This document shows, in pieces, positions 52,748 through 61,716 of a stretch of 64,000 bases of DNA. Numbering within the stretch: position 1 is the first letter of the stretch; every line of letters begins with the position of its first letter. The translations under genes were made by a program, and so were the position numbers. The notes under the pieces are model-generated. The model searched no databases. It was given only the letters and a program-made list of their open reading frames with translations, and had not been told where the DNA came from. Origin of the DNA: Halanaeroarchaeum sp. HSR-CO (GTDB lineage: Archaea; Halobacteriota; Halobacteria; Halobacteriales; Halobacteriaceae); NCBI RefSeq assembly GCF_024972755.1, contig NZ_CP087724.1, positions 2,418,001 through 2,482,000 of the forward strand. Direction: 5' to 3'.

Positions 52748-53503
52748 TTAGTGCCGTTCGTGCACCCAGAACGTCTCGTCGGTCGTGATCTCCTTCTTGA
52801 AGATGGGGACCACGTCCTTCAGGCGATTGATGCCGTCCTCGACGGCGCGGAAGGCCTCGGTCCGATGTCCCGCCAGGACGACGACGAAGACGATGTCCTC
52901 GCCGGCCTCGATTCGGCCGACGCGATGGTGCAACAGGACCTCCTCGACGCCGTCTCGTGACTCGAGGTCGGCCGCTATCTCGGACAGTCGTTCCTCTGCG
53001 ACACCCTCGTACTTCTCGAAGGTGAGCGAGGTCGTGTAGTCGTCGTCCTCGTCCTCCTTCGCGCGCACGCGACCGGTGAACGTTGCGATGGCGCCCGCGT
53101 AGTCGCGTCTCGAAGAGCCTTTGACGGCGGCGACGAGGGAGCCCAGGGTCTCGTAGGGGTCCGCCGCCTCGATGGCGTCGATCGCTGCGTCCACATCGAG
53201 GTCCCCGGACTCGACGCGAAGGACCGGATCGTGGGCGTCTACCTCGCCGTCGGTTACGTGTGGGAGGCGAGCGTCGGGAACGCCGACGACGAGGCCGTAA
53301 TCGTGGTCACGAGCCACCCTGTCCATGACGTCCTCGTACGTGAGCGCTGCGCCGGTCGCCTCCCAACCGTCTGCGGTCACGGTGAAGCCGTCCGCCGTCG
53401 CCCGGACGATGGCGAGCCGACCCCGCTCTCGGAGTCGCGGCGCGAGTCGCTCGACGACCGATTCGGGGTCGGTCGACGCCGTCGCGATGCCAAGTGCCTG
53501 CAT
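52748..53503 (-). CDS. moaE: Molybdopterin synthase large subunit MoaE with N-terminal extension
   Basis: About 251 residues. The C-terminal 130 residues are MoaE: GAIATFTGRVRAKEDE, LHHRVGRIEAGEDIVFVVVL, AGHRTEAFRAVEDGINRLK and the catalytic Lys in VPIFKKE. The first 100 residues are an extra domain (IVRATADGFTVTADGWEATG), perhaps a remnant of the MobB-type fold often fused to archaeal MoaE. MoaE and a MoaD-like protein add the dithiolene sulfurs to molybdopterin. ATG 53503 is preferred to 53512. Divergent from pyrH. Confidence 0.92.
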   Translation of the reverse strand: MQALGIATASTDPESVVERLAPRLRERGRLAIVRATADGFTVTADGWEATGAALTYEDVMDRVARDHDYGLVVGVPDARLPHVTDGEVDAHDPVLRVESGDLDVDAAIDAIEAADPYETLGSLVAAVKGSSRRDYAGAIATFTGRVRAKEDEDDDYTTSLTFEKYEGVAEERLSEIAADLESRDGVEEVLLHHRVGRIEAGEDIVFVVVLAGHRTEAFRAVEDGINRLKDVVPIFKKEITTDETFWVHERH

Positions 53504-53560
53504 GTGGTGCATTCCGGGTGCTGGCGGCTTGTAGGTGTCGCCCGTGGGCCGGCGGTGACA

Positions 53561-53570
53561 ATCCTTAAGA
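53561..53570 (+). promoter_or_regulatory. TATA-like element of pyrH
   Basis: ATCCTTAAGA lies about 30 bp before the pyrH ATG, consistent with a leaderless mRNA in the divergent moaE-pyrH spacer. Confidence 0.45.
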
Positions 53571-53596
53571 GCGCAACCGGGCTACTCCGCGGTAGC

Positions 53597-54316
53597 ATGA
53601 GGGCCGTGGTTTCACTCGGCGGCAGTGTACTCGCACCCGACCTCGACCCCGCGCGCGTCGCAGCCCACGCGAGGGCCATCACGCGACTGGTCGATGCGGG
53701 GGTCTCGGTCGGCGTGGTCGTCGGTGGCGGCGGCGTCGCCCGCGACTACATCGAGTCCGCCAGAGCGCTCGAGGCGAACGAGATCGAACTGGACGACATG
53801 GGCATCGCGGTGACCCGGCTGAACGCTCGATTGTTGATCGCCGCTCTCGAGAACCTGGCGGCGCCATCGCCGGCGACGACCTACGACGAGGCGAAAGCGG
53901 CGCTGCGCCGGGGCGACGTCGCCGTCATGGGCGGGGTGATGCCGGGCCAGACCACCGACGCCGTGAGCGCCGCGCTCGCCGAGTTCGTGGAAGCCGACCT
54001 CCTCGTTTACGCGACCAGTGTACCGGGCGTGTTCGACGCCGATCCCAACGAGGACGACGAGGCGACCCGCTTCGACCGGATGTCGGCAGCCGAACTGGTC
54101 GACGTCATCGTCGGCACCGAGATGACCGCCGGTGCGTCCGCACCAGTCGACCTGCTCGCCGCGAAGCTCATCGAGCGCTCCCGCATGCGCTCTATCGTCC
54201 TGGACGGTAACGATCCCGAGGCTGTCGTCGACGCCGTTCTCGACGGCGACCACGACGGAACCGACGTCGTCCCGGACGGGAGCCAGGCCGAACTCCAGCA
54301 GTGGGCGCGCCAATGA
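53597..54316 (+). CDS. pyrH: UMP kinase
   Basis: A 239-residue amino-acid-kinase-fold enzyme that phosphorylates UMP to UDP. VVSLGGSVLAPDLDP and GVVVGGGGVARDYIESARAL are nucleotide-binding segments. TSVPGVFDADPNEDDEATRF contains the catalytic loop. It overlaps lysS by 4 bp (ATGA), so they form an operon. The upstream in-frame sequence is antisense to moaE, so ATG 53597 is right. Confidence 0.94.
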   Translation: MRAVVSLGGSVLAPDLDPARVAAHARAITRLVDAGVSVGVVVGGGGVARDYIESARALEANEIELDDMGIAVTRLNARLLIAALENLAAPSPATTYDEAKAALRRGDVAVMGGVMPGQTTDAVSAALAEFVEADLLVYATSVPGVFDADPNEDDEATRFDRMSAAELVDVIVGTEMTAGASAPVDLLAAKLIERSRMRSIVLDGNDPEAVVDAVLDGDHDGTDVVPDGSQAELQQWARQ

Positions 54317-55959
54317 GACCCGAAGACGACCCCTACGTCCTGACAGCAGAGGGCGACCGACACGCGTTCTGGGCTGATACGGTCGCCGACCGGGTTCTCG
54401 CCCGGGATCCGGAAGAGCCGATCGTTATCAAGGGTGGCATCTCGCCGTCCGGCGTCCCGCACCTCGGCAATATGAACGAGATCCTGCGCGGGTACTTCGT
54501 CGCCGAGGTCCTCCGGGATCGCGGGTACGAGGTCCGCCAGATCTTCACGAGCGACGACCGCGACCCGCTCAGAAAGCTCCCGCGAAAGCTGGCGAACCTC
54601 GACGGCGAGATCGTCGACCTGGGCGACGTCAACGCGGGCGCCCTCGGTCGGAATCTGGGGAAGCCCTACACCGACATCCCCGACCCGTTCGGTTGCTGTG
54701 ACTCCTATGGGGCGCACTTCTCGAACCTCATCGCGGAGAGCGCCGCGGCACTCGACGTCCCCGTCGAGATGATCTCCAACACGGATCTCTACGAGGACGG
54801 CGACCTCGAGGAGGTCACTCGGTACCTCCTCGAACGCGCCGACCTGGCCCGCGAGGTCCTCGCGGAGTACCAGGCGAAGGTCGACGAGGACTACGTGCCC
54901 TTCAACCCCATCTGCGAGGAGTGTGGGATGGTCACCGAAACCGTCAGCGCCGTCGATCCGTCGGCGGGCACGGTCGACTACGTCTGCACCGACATAGAGG
55001 CGGGAGAGAGGACCATCGAAGGCTGCGGACACGAGGGGACCGCCACGCTCCGCGAGGGAAAACTCCCCTGGCGGTTCGAGTGGCCCGCCCAGTGGCAGGA
55101 ACTCGGCGTCGACTTCGAGCCGTTCGGCAAGGACCACGCAGAGGGCTCCTGGCCCAGCGGTGTCGACATCTCCCGCAACGTCCTCGAATCGGTCCCACCG
55201 GTCCCGATGGTCTACGAGTGGTTTACCCTGAACGGGGAGCCGTTCTCCTCGTCGGCGGGCAACGTCGTCCTCGTCCAGGACGTCCTCCGGCTGCTCGAAC
55301 CGGCCGTCCTGTTGTACTTCTTCAGCAAGGACCCGAAGAAGGCCCGCGACTTCGACATCGACCGGGTGGACCAGCTCGTCGACGAATTCGACCGGTTCGA
55401 GGCGACCTACTTCGGCGAGGTCGACGCCACCGAGGACGAGCAGGCCCTCGCGGACCGCGTCTATCCGCTCCTCGTCGACGAGCTCCGCGAGGAGCGCATC
55501 CGCATCCCCTTTACCTTCGCTGCAGTCCTCGGGATGACCGACGACCCGGCCCTCCGCGAGGAGATCGCCCGCCGCGAGGGACACATTCCGGAAGACGCTC
55601 CCGGATGGGCGGTCGACGCCGCACTCGACCGCGTCGAACTCGCCCGCGAGTGGGCACGGCGTACGGACAACGAGTTCAACTACGACCTGAAGCGCCAGCA
55701 CATACCGGATTTCGAGGTCGACCCGGCCACCGCTGACGCACTCGAGGAGCTGGCGGAGTTCATCGAGGCCGGTCACACCCCCGAGGAGATCCAGGGTGAG
55801 ATATTCGAGACCGCTCGGCGCCACGACGTGGACGTGGGCGAGTTCTTCGAGACTGGCTATCGCCTCTTCTTCGACGAGGAGCAGGGCCCGAAACTGGGGA
55901 CGTTCCTCGGCAAACTCGACACCGAGTTCGTGCTGGCCAGACTCCGTCGGGAGCGGTGA
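54313..55959 (+). CDS. lysS: Lysyl-tRNA synthetase, class I
   Basis: A 548-residue class I LysRS, a form found mainly in archaea. The HIGH motif is PSGVPHLGNMNE (His50-Asn53) and the KMSKS equivalent is FSSSAGNVV. A zinc-type segment is NPICEECGM. The alpha-helix cage domain follows (from about 390). It is translationally coupled to pyrH. ATG 54313 is preferred to 54301. Confidence 0.96.
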   Translation: MRPEDDPYVLTAEGDRHAFWADTVADRVLARDPEEPIVIKGGISPSGVPHLGNMNEILRGYFVAEVLRDRGYEVRQIFTSDDRDPLRKLPRKLANLDGEIVDLGDVNAGALGRNLGKPYTDIPDPFGCCDSYGAHFSNLIAESAAALDVPVEMISNTDLYEDGDLEEVTRYLLERADLAREVLAEYQAKVDEDYVPFNPICEECGMVTETVSAVDPSAGTVDYVCTDIEAGERTIEGCGHEGTATLREGKLPWRFEWPAQWQELGVDFEPFGKDHAEGSWPSGVDISRNVLESVPPVPMVYEWFTLNGEPFSSSAGNVVLVQDVLRLLEPAVLLYFFSKDPKKARDFDIDRVDQLVDEFDRFEATYFGEVDATEDEQALADRVYPLLVDELREERIRIPFTFAAVLGMTDDPALREEIARREGHIPEDAPGWAVDAALDRVELAREWARRTDNEFNYDLKRQHIPDFEVDPATADALEELAEFIEAGHTPEEIQGEIFETARRHDVDVGEFFETGYRLFFDEEQGPKLGTFLGKLDTEFVLARLRRER

Positions 55960-56038
55960 ACGGTCGACCGCTCAAAACCGGCCCGCGAGAACGCCGAAAC
56001 CCGAATACATTTCCCCGCACGGCCCCCCATTTCGGACA

Positions 56039-57805
56039 ATGAATCCCTGGACCTGGGTCCTCCTCGGGGTGCTGGGATACTGGGCCGCCGTCGCCACACT
56101 CGCGTCCCGGGACCAGCTCCCCGAGTACGTGGGGACGATGGGACCTATCCTCACGATCCACACGAAGCGAGGGCGACGGTTTCTCGAGCGAATCGCCCAA
56201 CCGGAGCGGCTGTGGCGGGCGTGGGGGAACTTCGGGCTCGGGTTCGCGCTGGTGGTCCTGGTCGGCGTCTTCGTCTTGCTCGTATTCAACGCGGTCACCG
56301 TCGTCCAGAACCCGCCGGCCCCCTCCGCCGCGACCCAGCCCCAGAACGTCCTCGTCATCCCGGGCGTCAACGACTTCCTCCCGCTCGCTGTCGCCCCAGA
56401 GATCGTCCTCGGCCTCTTCATCGGCATGGTCGTCCACGAGGGCGGACACGGGATCCTCTCCCGGGCCGGCGACATCGACATCGAGTCGATGGGCATCGCC
56501 ATGCTGGCGATCATCCCCATGGGTGCGTTCGTCGAACCCGACGAGGAGAGCCAGCGGGCCGCCGACCGCGGCAACCAGGCCAGGATGTTCGCCGCCGGCG
56601 TGACGAACAACTTCCTCATAACCGTCATCGCCTTCGGGTTGCTGTTCGGGCCCGTCGTCGGCTCGATGGGTGTCGCCTCTGGCGCGGCCGTCGGCGGCGT
56701 GCTGCCCGGGTCGGCGGCCGACACGGCGTCGATCGACCAGGGCGACCGGATCGTCGCGGTCGCCGGGACCGACGTCGAAACGAACGACGACCTGAACGCG
56801 GCGCTCGCGGCCACCGAAGCGCAATCGGTATCGGTCACGCTGGCCTCGGGCGAAGTGACGACGGTGGAGCGACAGTTGCTGGTGACGGGAATGGCCGATC
56901 CCTCGCCGTTCGCCTCGCTCGGTGTCAACGCCACCATCGCGTCGGTGAACGGCGACCCGATCCGGACCGAACCGGAACTCACCGCGGCACTCGAAGAGGA
57001 GACGATGGTCACGGTGACGGCAGAGGATGGAACCTCGACGACCGCCGCCGGCGGCGCCCTGGTGACCATTGCCGACGACGCCCCTGCCGCGGCGGCCGGA
57101 TTCCCCGCCGAGGAGACAGTAACCGTGACCCACATCGGCGATTCGCGGATCATCGACCACACTGATCTGCAGTCGGCACTCGGTGCGCTGAACCCGGGCG
57201 AGACGACCCCGGTCACCATAGTCGTGGACGGTGAGACACGAACCCGGGACGTGACCCTCGGCGAGCAAGCCGACGGGTCGAGTTACCTCGGTGTCAGGGT
57301 CTTCTCCGGCATCAGCGGAATGGTCGTCTCCGACTTCGGCACGAACCTGTATCCGGCCGAGACATACCTGTCGGTCCTCGGTGGCGACGCGGCCGGCGAC
57401 GGCTTCACCGGCTTCATCCGCACCATCGGGACGGTCCTCATCCTGCCGTTCATCGGGACGTTCGGCGCCGCCGGCCTGGAGTACAACTTCGCCGGCTTCG
57501 TCGGCTGGAACCTGAACTTCTTCGTCCTCGAGGGACCGCTGTCCCCGCTGGGTGGTGGGGCATTCGTCCTCGCGAACGTGCTGTTCTGGACCGGATGGAT
57601 CAACCTCAATCTCGGCTTCTTCAACTGTATCCCGGCGTTCCCGCTGGACGGCGGTCATCTCCTCCGGATGGTTGCCGAGGCGGTCGTCTCCCGTCTCCCC
57701 ATCGAGGACCGGCGCTCGGCGACCAGAGCGGTGACGACGAGCGTGGGACTGGTGATGCTCGTCAGTCTCGTGGTGATGGTCTTCGGGCCGCAACTGCTGT
57801 CCTGA
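56039..57805 (+). CDS. Site-2 protease-type M50 metalloprotease with PDZ domains
   Basis: A 588-residue membrane protease. The zinc motif is HEGGH (His133, Glu134, His137) in a transmembrane helix. The third ligand Asp is in FPLDGGHLLRM near residue 540. Between them lie two PDZ-like stretches (GVLPGSAADTASIDQGDRIV and FASLGVNATIASVNGDPIRT) that gate substrates. Such proteases cut membrane proteins, often to release regulators. It starts 80 bp after lysS in the same direction; substrate unknown. Confidence 0.92.
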   Translation: MNPWTWVLLGVLGYWAAVATLASRDQLPEYVGTMGPILTIHTKRGRRFLERIAQPERLWRAWGNFGLGFALVVLVGVFVLLVFNAVTVVQNPPAPSAATQPQNVLVIPGVNDFLPLAVAPEIVLGLFIGMVVHEGGHGILSRAGDIDIESMGIAMLAIIPMGAFVEPDEESQRAADRGNQARMFAAGVTNNFLITVIAFGLLFGPVVGSMGVASGAAVGGVLPGSAADTASIDQGDRIVAVAGTDVETNDDLNAALAATEAQSVSVTLASGEVTTVERQLLVTGMADPSPFASLGVNATIASVNGDPIRTEPELTAALEEETMVTVTAEDGTSTTAAGGALVTIADDAPAAAAGFPAEETVTVTHIGDSRIIDHTDLQSALGALNPGETTPVTIVVDGETRTRDVTLGEQADGSSYLGVRVFSGISGMVVSDFGTNLYPAETYLSVLGGDAAGDGFTGFIRTIGTVLILPFIGTFGAAGLEYNFAGFVGWNLNFFVLEGPLSPLGGGAFVLANVLFWTGWINLNLGFFNCIPAFPLDGGHLLRMVAEAVVSRLPIEDRRSATRAVTTSVGLVMLVSLVVMVFGPQLLS

Positions 57806-57843
57806 TCACTCGACGCCGGTCCGCTCGATACACTTCGCGCGTG

Positions 57844-58404
57844 TCAGTCCTGCGCCGACCGCCACTCCGGATCGAACGGTGCGGTCTCGTCGGCCAGGGC
57901 GGCCTCGTTGCGTTTCCCCGACCAGTCCTCGATGGAGAGTCTGACCACTGCCGTTCGATCGATCTCCTCGTCGGTGATTGACCGATAGTCCTCGCCCGGC
58001 GCCGATCGCGGGGCGTACTTCGCCATCAACCGGGCGAGGGCGCTCCGTTTCGCATCGTCCGCCTCGAGCAGCTCCACCACCCCGTGTGCCACGACGCTCT
58101 CGTACTCGGTGTCGAACGCCGCGGCCTCCCGGGCGTGGATGATCTCACCCATCGTCGCCACGGTGAACGCCCCCGGCGACCCGTCACTTGCCACAGCGGC
58201 CGTTCGACCGGCCGGCGAGACGTGGACGGCTATCGCGTGGGGGTCGGGCTCGTAGACGTAGAGTAACGGGGTCGGTACGGGTTCGTCCCGGTCGACCGTC
58301 ACCAGCACGCCCCAGGCGTGTCGTTCGAGGAATCGACGGATGGACTCGTCGTCGGTGACCGCTCGCGACAGATAGCGCGGGCGGTGTCGGTCCGCGTCGA
58401 CCAT
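57844..58404 (-). CDS. Pyridoxamine 5'-phosphate oxidase-fold flavoprotein
   Basis: A 186-residue split-barrel protein. It has the PNPOx-like start RRFLERHAWGVLVTVDRDEP, PVPTPLLYVYEPDPHAIAVH and the cofactor-binding SPAGRTAAVASDGSPGAFTV. Members bind FMN, F420 or heme. F420 is plausible because its genes are in this window, but the sequence does not settle it. Convergent with the M50 gene. Confidence 0.88.
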   Translation of the reverse strand: MVDADRHRPRYLSRAVTDDESIRRFLERHAWGVLVTVDRDEPVPTPLLYVYEPDPHAIAVHVSPAGRTAAVASDGSPGAFTVATMGEIIHAREAAAFDTEYESVVAHGVVELLEADDAKRSALARLMAKYAPRSAPGEDYRSITDEEIDRTAVVRLSIEDWSGKRNEAALADETAPFDPEWRSAQD

Positions 58405-58488
58405 ACCCCCCGAACCCGGGCCACCGTGAAAAGCGTGAGGGCTGCCCCTCTAGAAACGCCCTTCAAGCCAGGCTGTATATCGTGGGAT

Positions 58489-60006
58489 ATGGCCGAGGTC
58501 CCACCCACCGACGAAGGATGGTTCGCGTTGCACGATTTCCGAGAGATCGACTGGAACGCCTGGCGAGACGCCCCCGTGCGGCGCCGCGAGGCCGCCCTCG
58601 AGGAGGCAAAATCGTTCATCGGCGAAGCCGAAGATATCGGGGACGGCGAATCCGCCATCTTCACCATCGCCGGGCACAAGGCCGACCTCCTCGTCCTCCA
58701 CCTGCGACCTACCCTCGACGAGGTCGAACGATTGGAACGGGCGTTCGAGCAGACGACGTTCGGTGGGTTCACCGAACAGACGACCTCCTTCGTGTCGGTG
58801 ACCGAGATCGGCGGGTACACCGCCCCCGAGTACTTCGAGGACCCCGAGAGCGTGGACACCGGCCTCCGTCGGTACATGGAGTCGAAAAAGCACCCCTCAA
58901 TCCCCGAGGACGCCTACGTCTCGTTCTACCCGATGGCGAAACGGCGCGATCCGGAGTACAACTGGTACGATACCCCACTCGAGGAGCGCGCCGAGATGAT
59001 GGCCGAACACGGCGAGACCGGCAAGGGCTACGCCGGGACGGTCACCCAGATCGTGACCTCCGCGCTCGGCCTCGACGACTGGGAGTGGGGAGTCACCCTC
59101 TTTGGGACCGACGCGGTCGCCCTGAAGGACATCGTCTACGAGATGCGCTTCGACGAGGCGACCGCGAAGTACGGCGAGTTCGGGCGATTCTACGTCGGCC
59201 GCCGCTTCCCGGTCGCCGACCTCGACGCGTACATGGCCGGCGAGACGGTTCCAGTCGAGGCTGACGAGAGCGGCGAGACGGACGAGGCGGCCACGACCGG
59301 CGAGCATCCCGGCGGACACGGTGGCCACGCTGGCGACGAGCACGAGCATGGCGAGGGCGGCCATCCCGGCGGTCACGGCGAACATGGTGCAGAGGAGGGC
59401 GAGGAGACGGATTCCGAGACCCCGAGCCTTCGAGACGAACTGGCCGACCTGGACGTCTACGGTGGCAAACCCCACGGCGAGGACGTCTACGCGCTGGCGC
59501 TGTACTCCGAGGCCGACCCCGAGGAACTCGCCGACGAGGTCTACGGTCTCCGGTCGAACTTCGACCACTACGACACCCACGTCAAGACCGCCGTCTACGA
59601 GCCCCGCGACAGCGGCAACGCCGCCGTCGTGAGCATCTGGGAGACCGAATCAGCCGCCGACACCGCGAGTGGCTTTCTCTCCGAACTCCCGGGCGTGGTC
59701 GGCCGGCCAGGCGAGAGCGAGGATGGCTGGGGCACGATGGGGATGTTCTACACCGTCGACCCCGACCACCGCGAGGACTTCGTCGACGTCTTCGACGACG
59801 TGGGCGAGATGCTCGGTGACATGGACGGCCACCGCGAGACGACCCTGCTGGTCAACCGGGAGGACGAGACGGACATGTTCATCGCCAGCCAGTGGGATTC
59901 TCGCGAGGACGCGATGGCGTTCTTCCGCTCCGACGCCTTCGGCGAGACGGTCCAGTTCGGGCGAGACATCCTCACCGACCGTCCCCGGCACGTCTTCCTG
60001 GCCTGA
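58489..60006 (+). CDS. pitA: PitA-type protein: chlorite-dismutase-like heme domain fused to a monooxygenase-like domain
   Basis: A 505-residue fusion. Residues 1-255 are a chlorite dismutase/coproheme decarboxylase-like domain; the probable proximal heme ligand is His174 in MAEHGETGKGY. A His/Gly-rich linker (about 271-300, ten His) follows. Residues about 315-505 are a second dimeric-barrel domain of the antibiotic-monooxygenase type (YALALYSEADPEELADEVYG, MGMFYTVDPDHREDFVDVFD). This is the known haloarchaeal PitA layout; a role in heme synthesis or iron handling is likely. The linker could bind metal. Confidence 0.92.
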   Translation: MAEVPPTDEGWFALHDFREIDWNAWRDAPVRRREAALEEAKSFIGEAEDIGDGESAIFTIAGHKADLLVLHLRPTLDEVERLERAFEQTTFGGFTEQTTSFVSVTEIGGYTAPEYFEDPESVDTGLRRYMESKKHPSIPEDAYVSFYPMAKRRDPEYNWYDTPLEERAEMMAEHGETGKGYAGTVTQIVTSALGLDDWEWGVTLFGTDAVALKDIVYEMRFDEATAKYGEFGRFYVGRRFPVADLDAYMAGETVPVEADESGETDEAATTGEHPGGHGGHAGDEHEHGEGGHPGGHGEHGAEEGEETDSETPSLRDELADLDVYGGKPHGEDVYALALYSEADPEELADEVYGLRSNFDHYDTHVKTAVYEPRDSGNAAVVSIWETESAADTASGFLSELPGVVGRPGESEDGWGTMGMFYTVDPDHREDFVDVFDDVGEMLGDMDGHRETTLLVNREDETDMFIASQWDSREDAMAFFRSDAFGETVQFGRDILTDRPRHVFLA

Positions 60007-60137
60007 CCGCACCAACCCGCACTTCTACTGGAGATCGAATCGTACCGCAGTGTTGCGATTTCCACTCGAACTAGGGGGGTGGGGGTTGCTGCCGACACTG
60101 CAATGGGTCGATCGGTACAATGCAGCGGGTGAGCCAG

Positions 60138-60587
60138 ATGGGGCACAAATACCGTTGCTCGTTTTTCTCGCAGGCCGCTCGAAAAACTGCGCCGGCCAGG
60201 ATTCCCGTGAGCGACCGTCAGGGAGCGAGGGGGACGCCGTTGGGCTTTGCCCAACGAAAATTGAACCAAAATCAGACGTGCTCACTTCGTTGCGCGCGTC
60301 TGATAGGGCTCAATTCCCTCTGCTCGTTTCCCTCACCCGTATGCTCGCGATGGCGCAGCCATCGCTCGCGGAAAGGGTTCGGAAAACTGCGCCGGCCGGG
60401 ATTCCCGCGAGCGACCGTCAGGGAGCGAGGGGGAAGTCGGGCGGCGCACGACCGAAGGGAGTGCGCCGGCCGGGAATTGAACCAGAGCCAGACGGTCCTG
60501 CTCACCTCGCTTCGCTCGGCTGCGCGGGCTGCGACTGGCAGGGCTCAATTCCCTGTGCTCGTTTTTCTCGCAGGCCGCTCGAGAAAC
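60138..60587 (-). repeat. Array of tRNA-Gly 3'-end 'echo' hairpin units
   Basis: Downstream of tRNA-Gly. Echoes of the tRNA 3' end begin at 60188 (partial, 13 nt), 60388 (partial) and 60462 (full 22 nt). The two partial copies are exactly 200 bp apart. The newest unit (60462-60587, 126 bp) has the same core as the tRNA-Ile units B and C but with a Gly-matched T-arm (GGGAATTGAGCC against GGTTCAATTCCC). An older core lies at 60261-60317. A spacer hairpin (TTTCTCG / CGAGAAA) abuts the tRNA. Confidence 0.85.
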
Positions 60588-60658
60588 TGCGCCGGCCGGG
60601 AATTGAACCCGGGCTATGAGCTTGGGAAGCTCATGTCCTACCACTAGACCACCGGCGC
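60588..60658 (-). tRNA. tRNA-Gly (CCC anticodon)
   Basis: A 71-nt cloverleaf. Acceptor GCGCCGG pairs with CCGGCGC and the discriminator is A. The anticodon stem-loop TGAGC-TTCCCAA-GCTCA gives CCC. T-arm CCGGG-TTCAATT-CCCGG. No encoded CCA, no intron. Upstream TATA-like GAAATAGC on the minus strand. The 3' side carries the echo array. Confidence 0.97.
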
Positions 60659-60816
60659 TCGTACGCAATCGCTATTTCCACACCAGAACACTTCAACTAC
60701 ACGGTAGGGCGGAGGCGGTCGTCGGTGACTACGAAACGTCGACGCCAGGAAGGGAGCCATACCACCTCCATGGGTGCGGGGTGGGTTTTTGCCCCCCGGC
60801 GCCGAATCCCCCAGCA

Positions 60817-61632
60817 ATGAGCGACCCAGACGCGATAGAACCACTCGACCTCAGATTCTCGGAGACCGAACTGGCCGACAGACGCGAGTCCATCGTCGAG
60901 TTCATCCAGGACAGCATGGGTGCGGCCGGCGCCGACCGGGCGATCCTCGGGCTCTCCGGCGGCATCGACAGCACCACGACCGCCCACCTGGCCGTCGAGG
61001 CGCTCGGCGCCGACGCGCTCCACGCCCTCGTCATGCCCGGGGCGGTCTCCGAACCGGAGAACATGAGCGACGCCGAGTGGGTCGCCCAGGAACTCGGCGT
61101 CGAGTACGACCTGGTGGAGATCAACCCGTTCGTCGACCTGCTGCTCGACACCTTCGGCGAGGCCGAGGACGACTACGAGGCGGTCGGGAACGCTCGCGCA
61201 CGGACGCGCGCTGTAATCAATTACCTGGTCGCGAACCACGAGAACGGGCTCGTACTGGGGACGGGCAACCGCACCGAGGCGATGGTGGGCTATTTCACCA
61301 AGTTCGGCGACGGCGCGGTGGACGTGAACCCGCTGGGCAACCTGTACAAACAGCAGGTCCGACAACTGGCCCGCTCGCTGGATGTCCCCGAGGAACTCGT
61401 GACCAAGACGCCGACCGCGGGGCTCTGGGCCGGGCAGACCGACGAAGACGAACTCGGCATCGATTACGACACGCTCGACGCCATCCTGGCCCTGCACGTC
61501 GACGGACCGCTGTCCGCGACCGCGACCGCCCGTGCCATCGACGAGGATGAGGCGGTCGTCGAGCGCATCGCCGCGATGGCCCGCGGAAGCGAGCACAAGC
61601 GAACCCCGCCGACGACCCCAACACCCCCCTGA
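60817..61632 (+). CDS. nadE: NAD synthetase
   Basis: A 271-residue ammonia-type NAD synthetase that adenylates and amidates deamido-NAD. The PP-loop is SGGIDS (47-52). VLGTGNRTEAMVGYFTKFGD and TKTPTAGLWAGQTDEDELG are NAD-site segments. No glutaminase domain, so the nitrogen source is ammonia or another subunit. The ATG at 60817 follows a 158-bp gap after tRNA-Gly. Confidence 0.96.
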   Translation: MSDPDAIEPLDLRFSETELADRRESIVEFIQDSMGAAGADRAILGLSGGIDSTTTAHLAVEALGADALHALVMPGAVSEPENMSDAEWVAQELGVEYDLVEINPFVDLLLDTFGEAEDDYEAVGNARARTRAVINYLVANHENGLVLGTGNRTEAMVGYFTKFGDGAVDVNPLGNLYKQQVRQLARSLDVPEELVTKTPTAGLWAGQTDEDELGIDYDTLDAILALHVDGPLSATATARAIDEDEAVVERIAAMARGSEHKRTPPTTPTPP

Positions 61633-61716
61633 ACGGGGAAGCGAACTGCTCGATATTCGGTTCGGTGACGGGGCTCGGACGTTTCACCTGCTCCGCGACG
61701 CAGCCCCATCGAGCCG

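Noticed and set aside
55760-57793. A 677-codon open frame antisense to the M50 protease, and similar long antisense frames at 29712-31052 and 34031-35581
   Set aside because: High G+C removes stop codons by chance. The translations are Arg/Pro/Asp-rich with no domains, and clear genes lie on the other strand.
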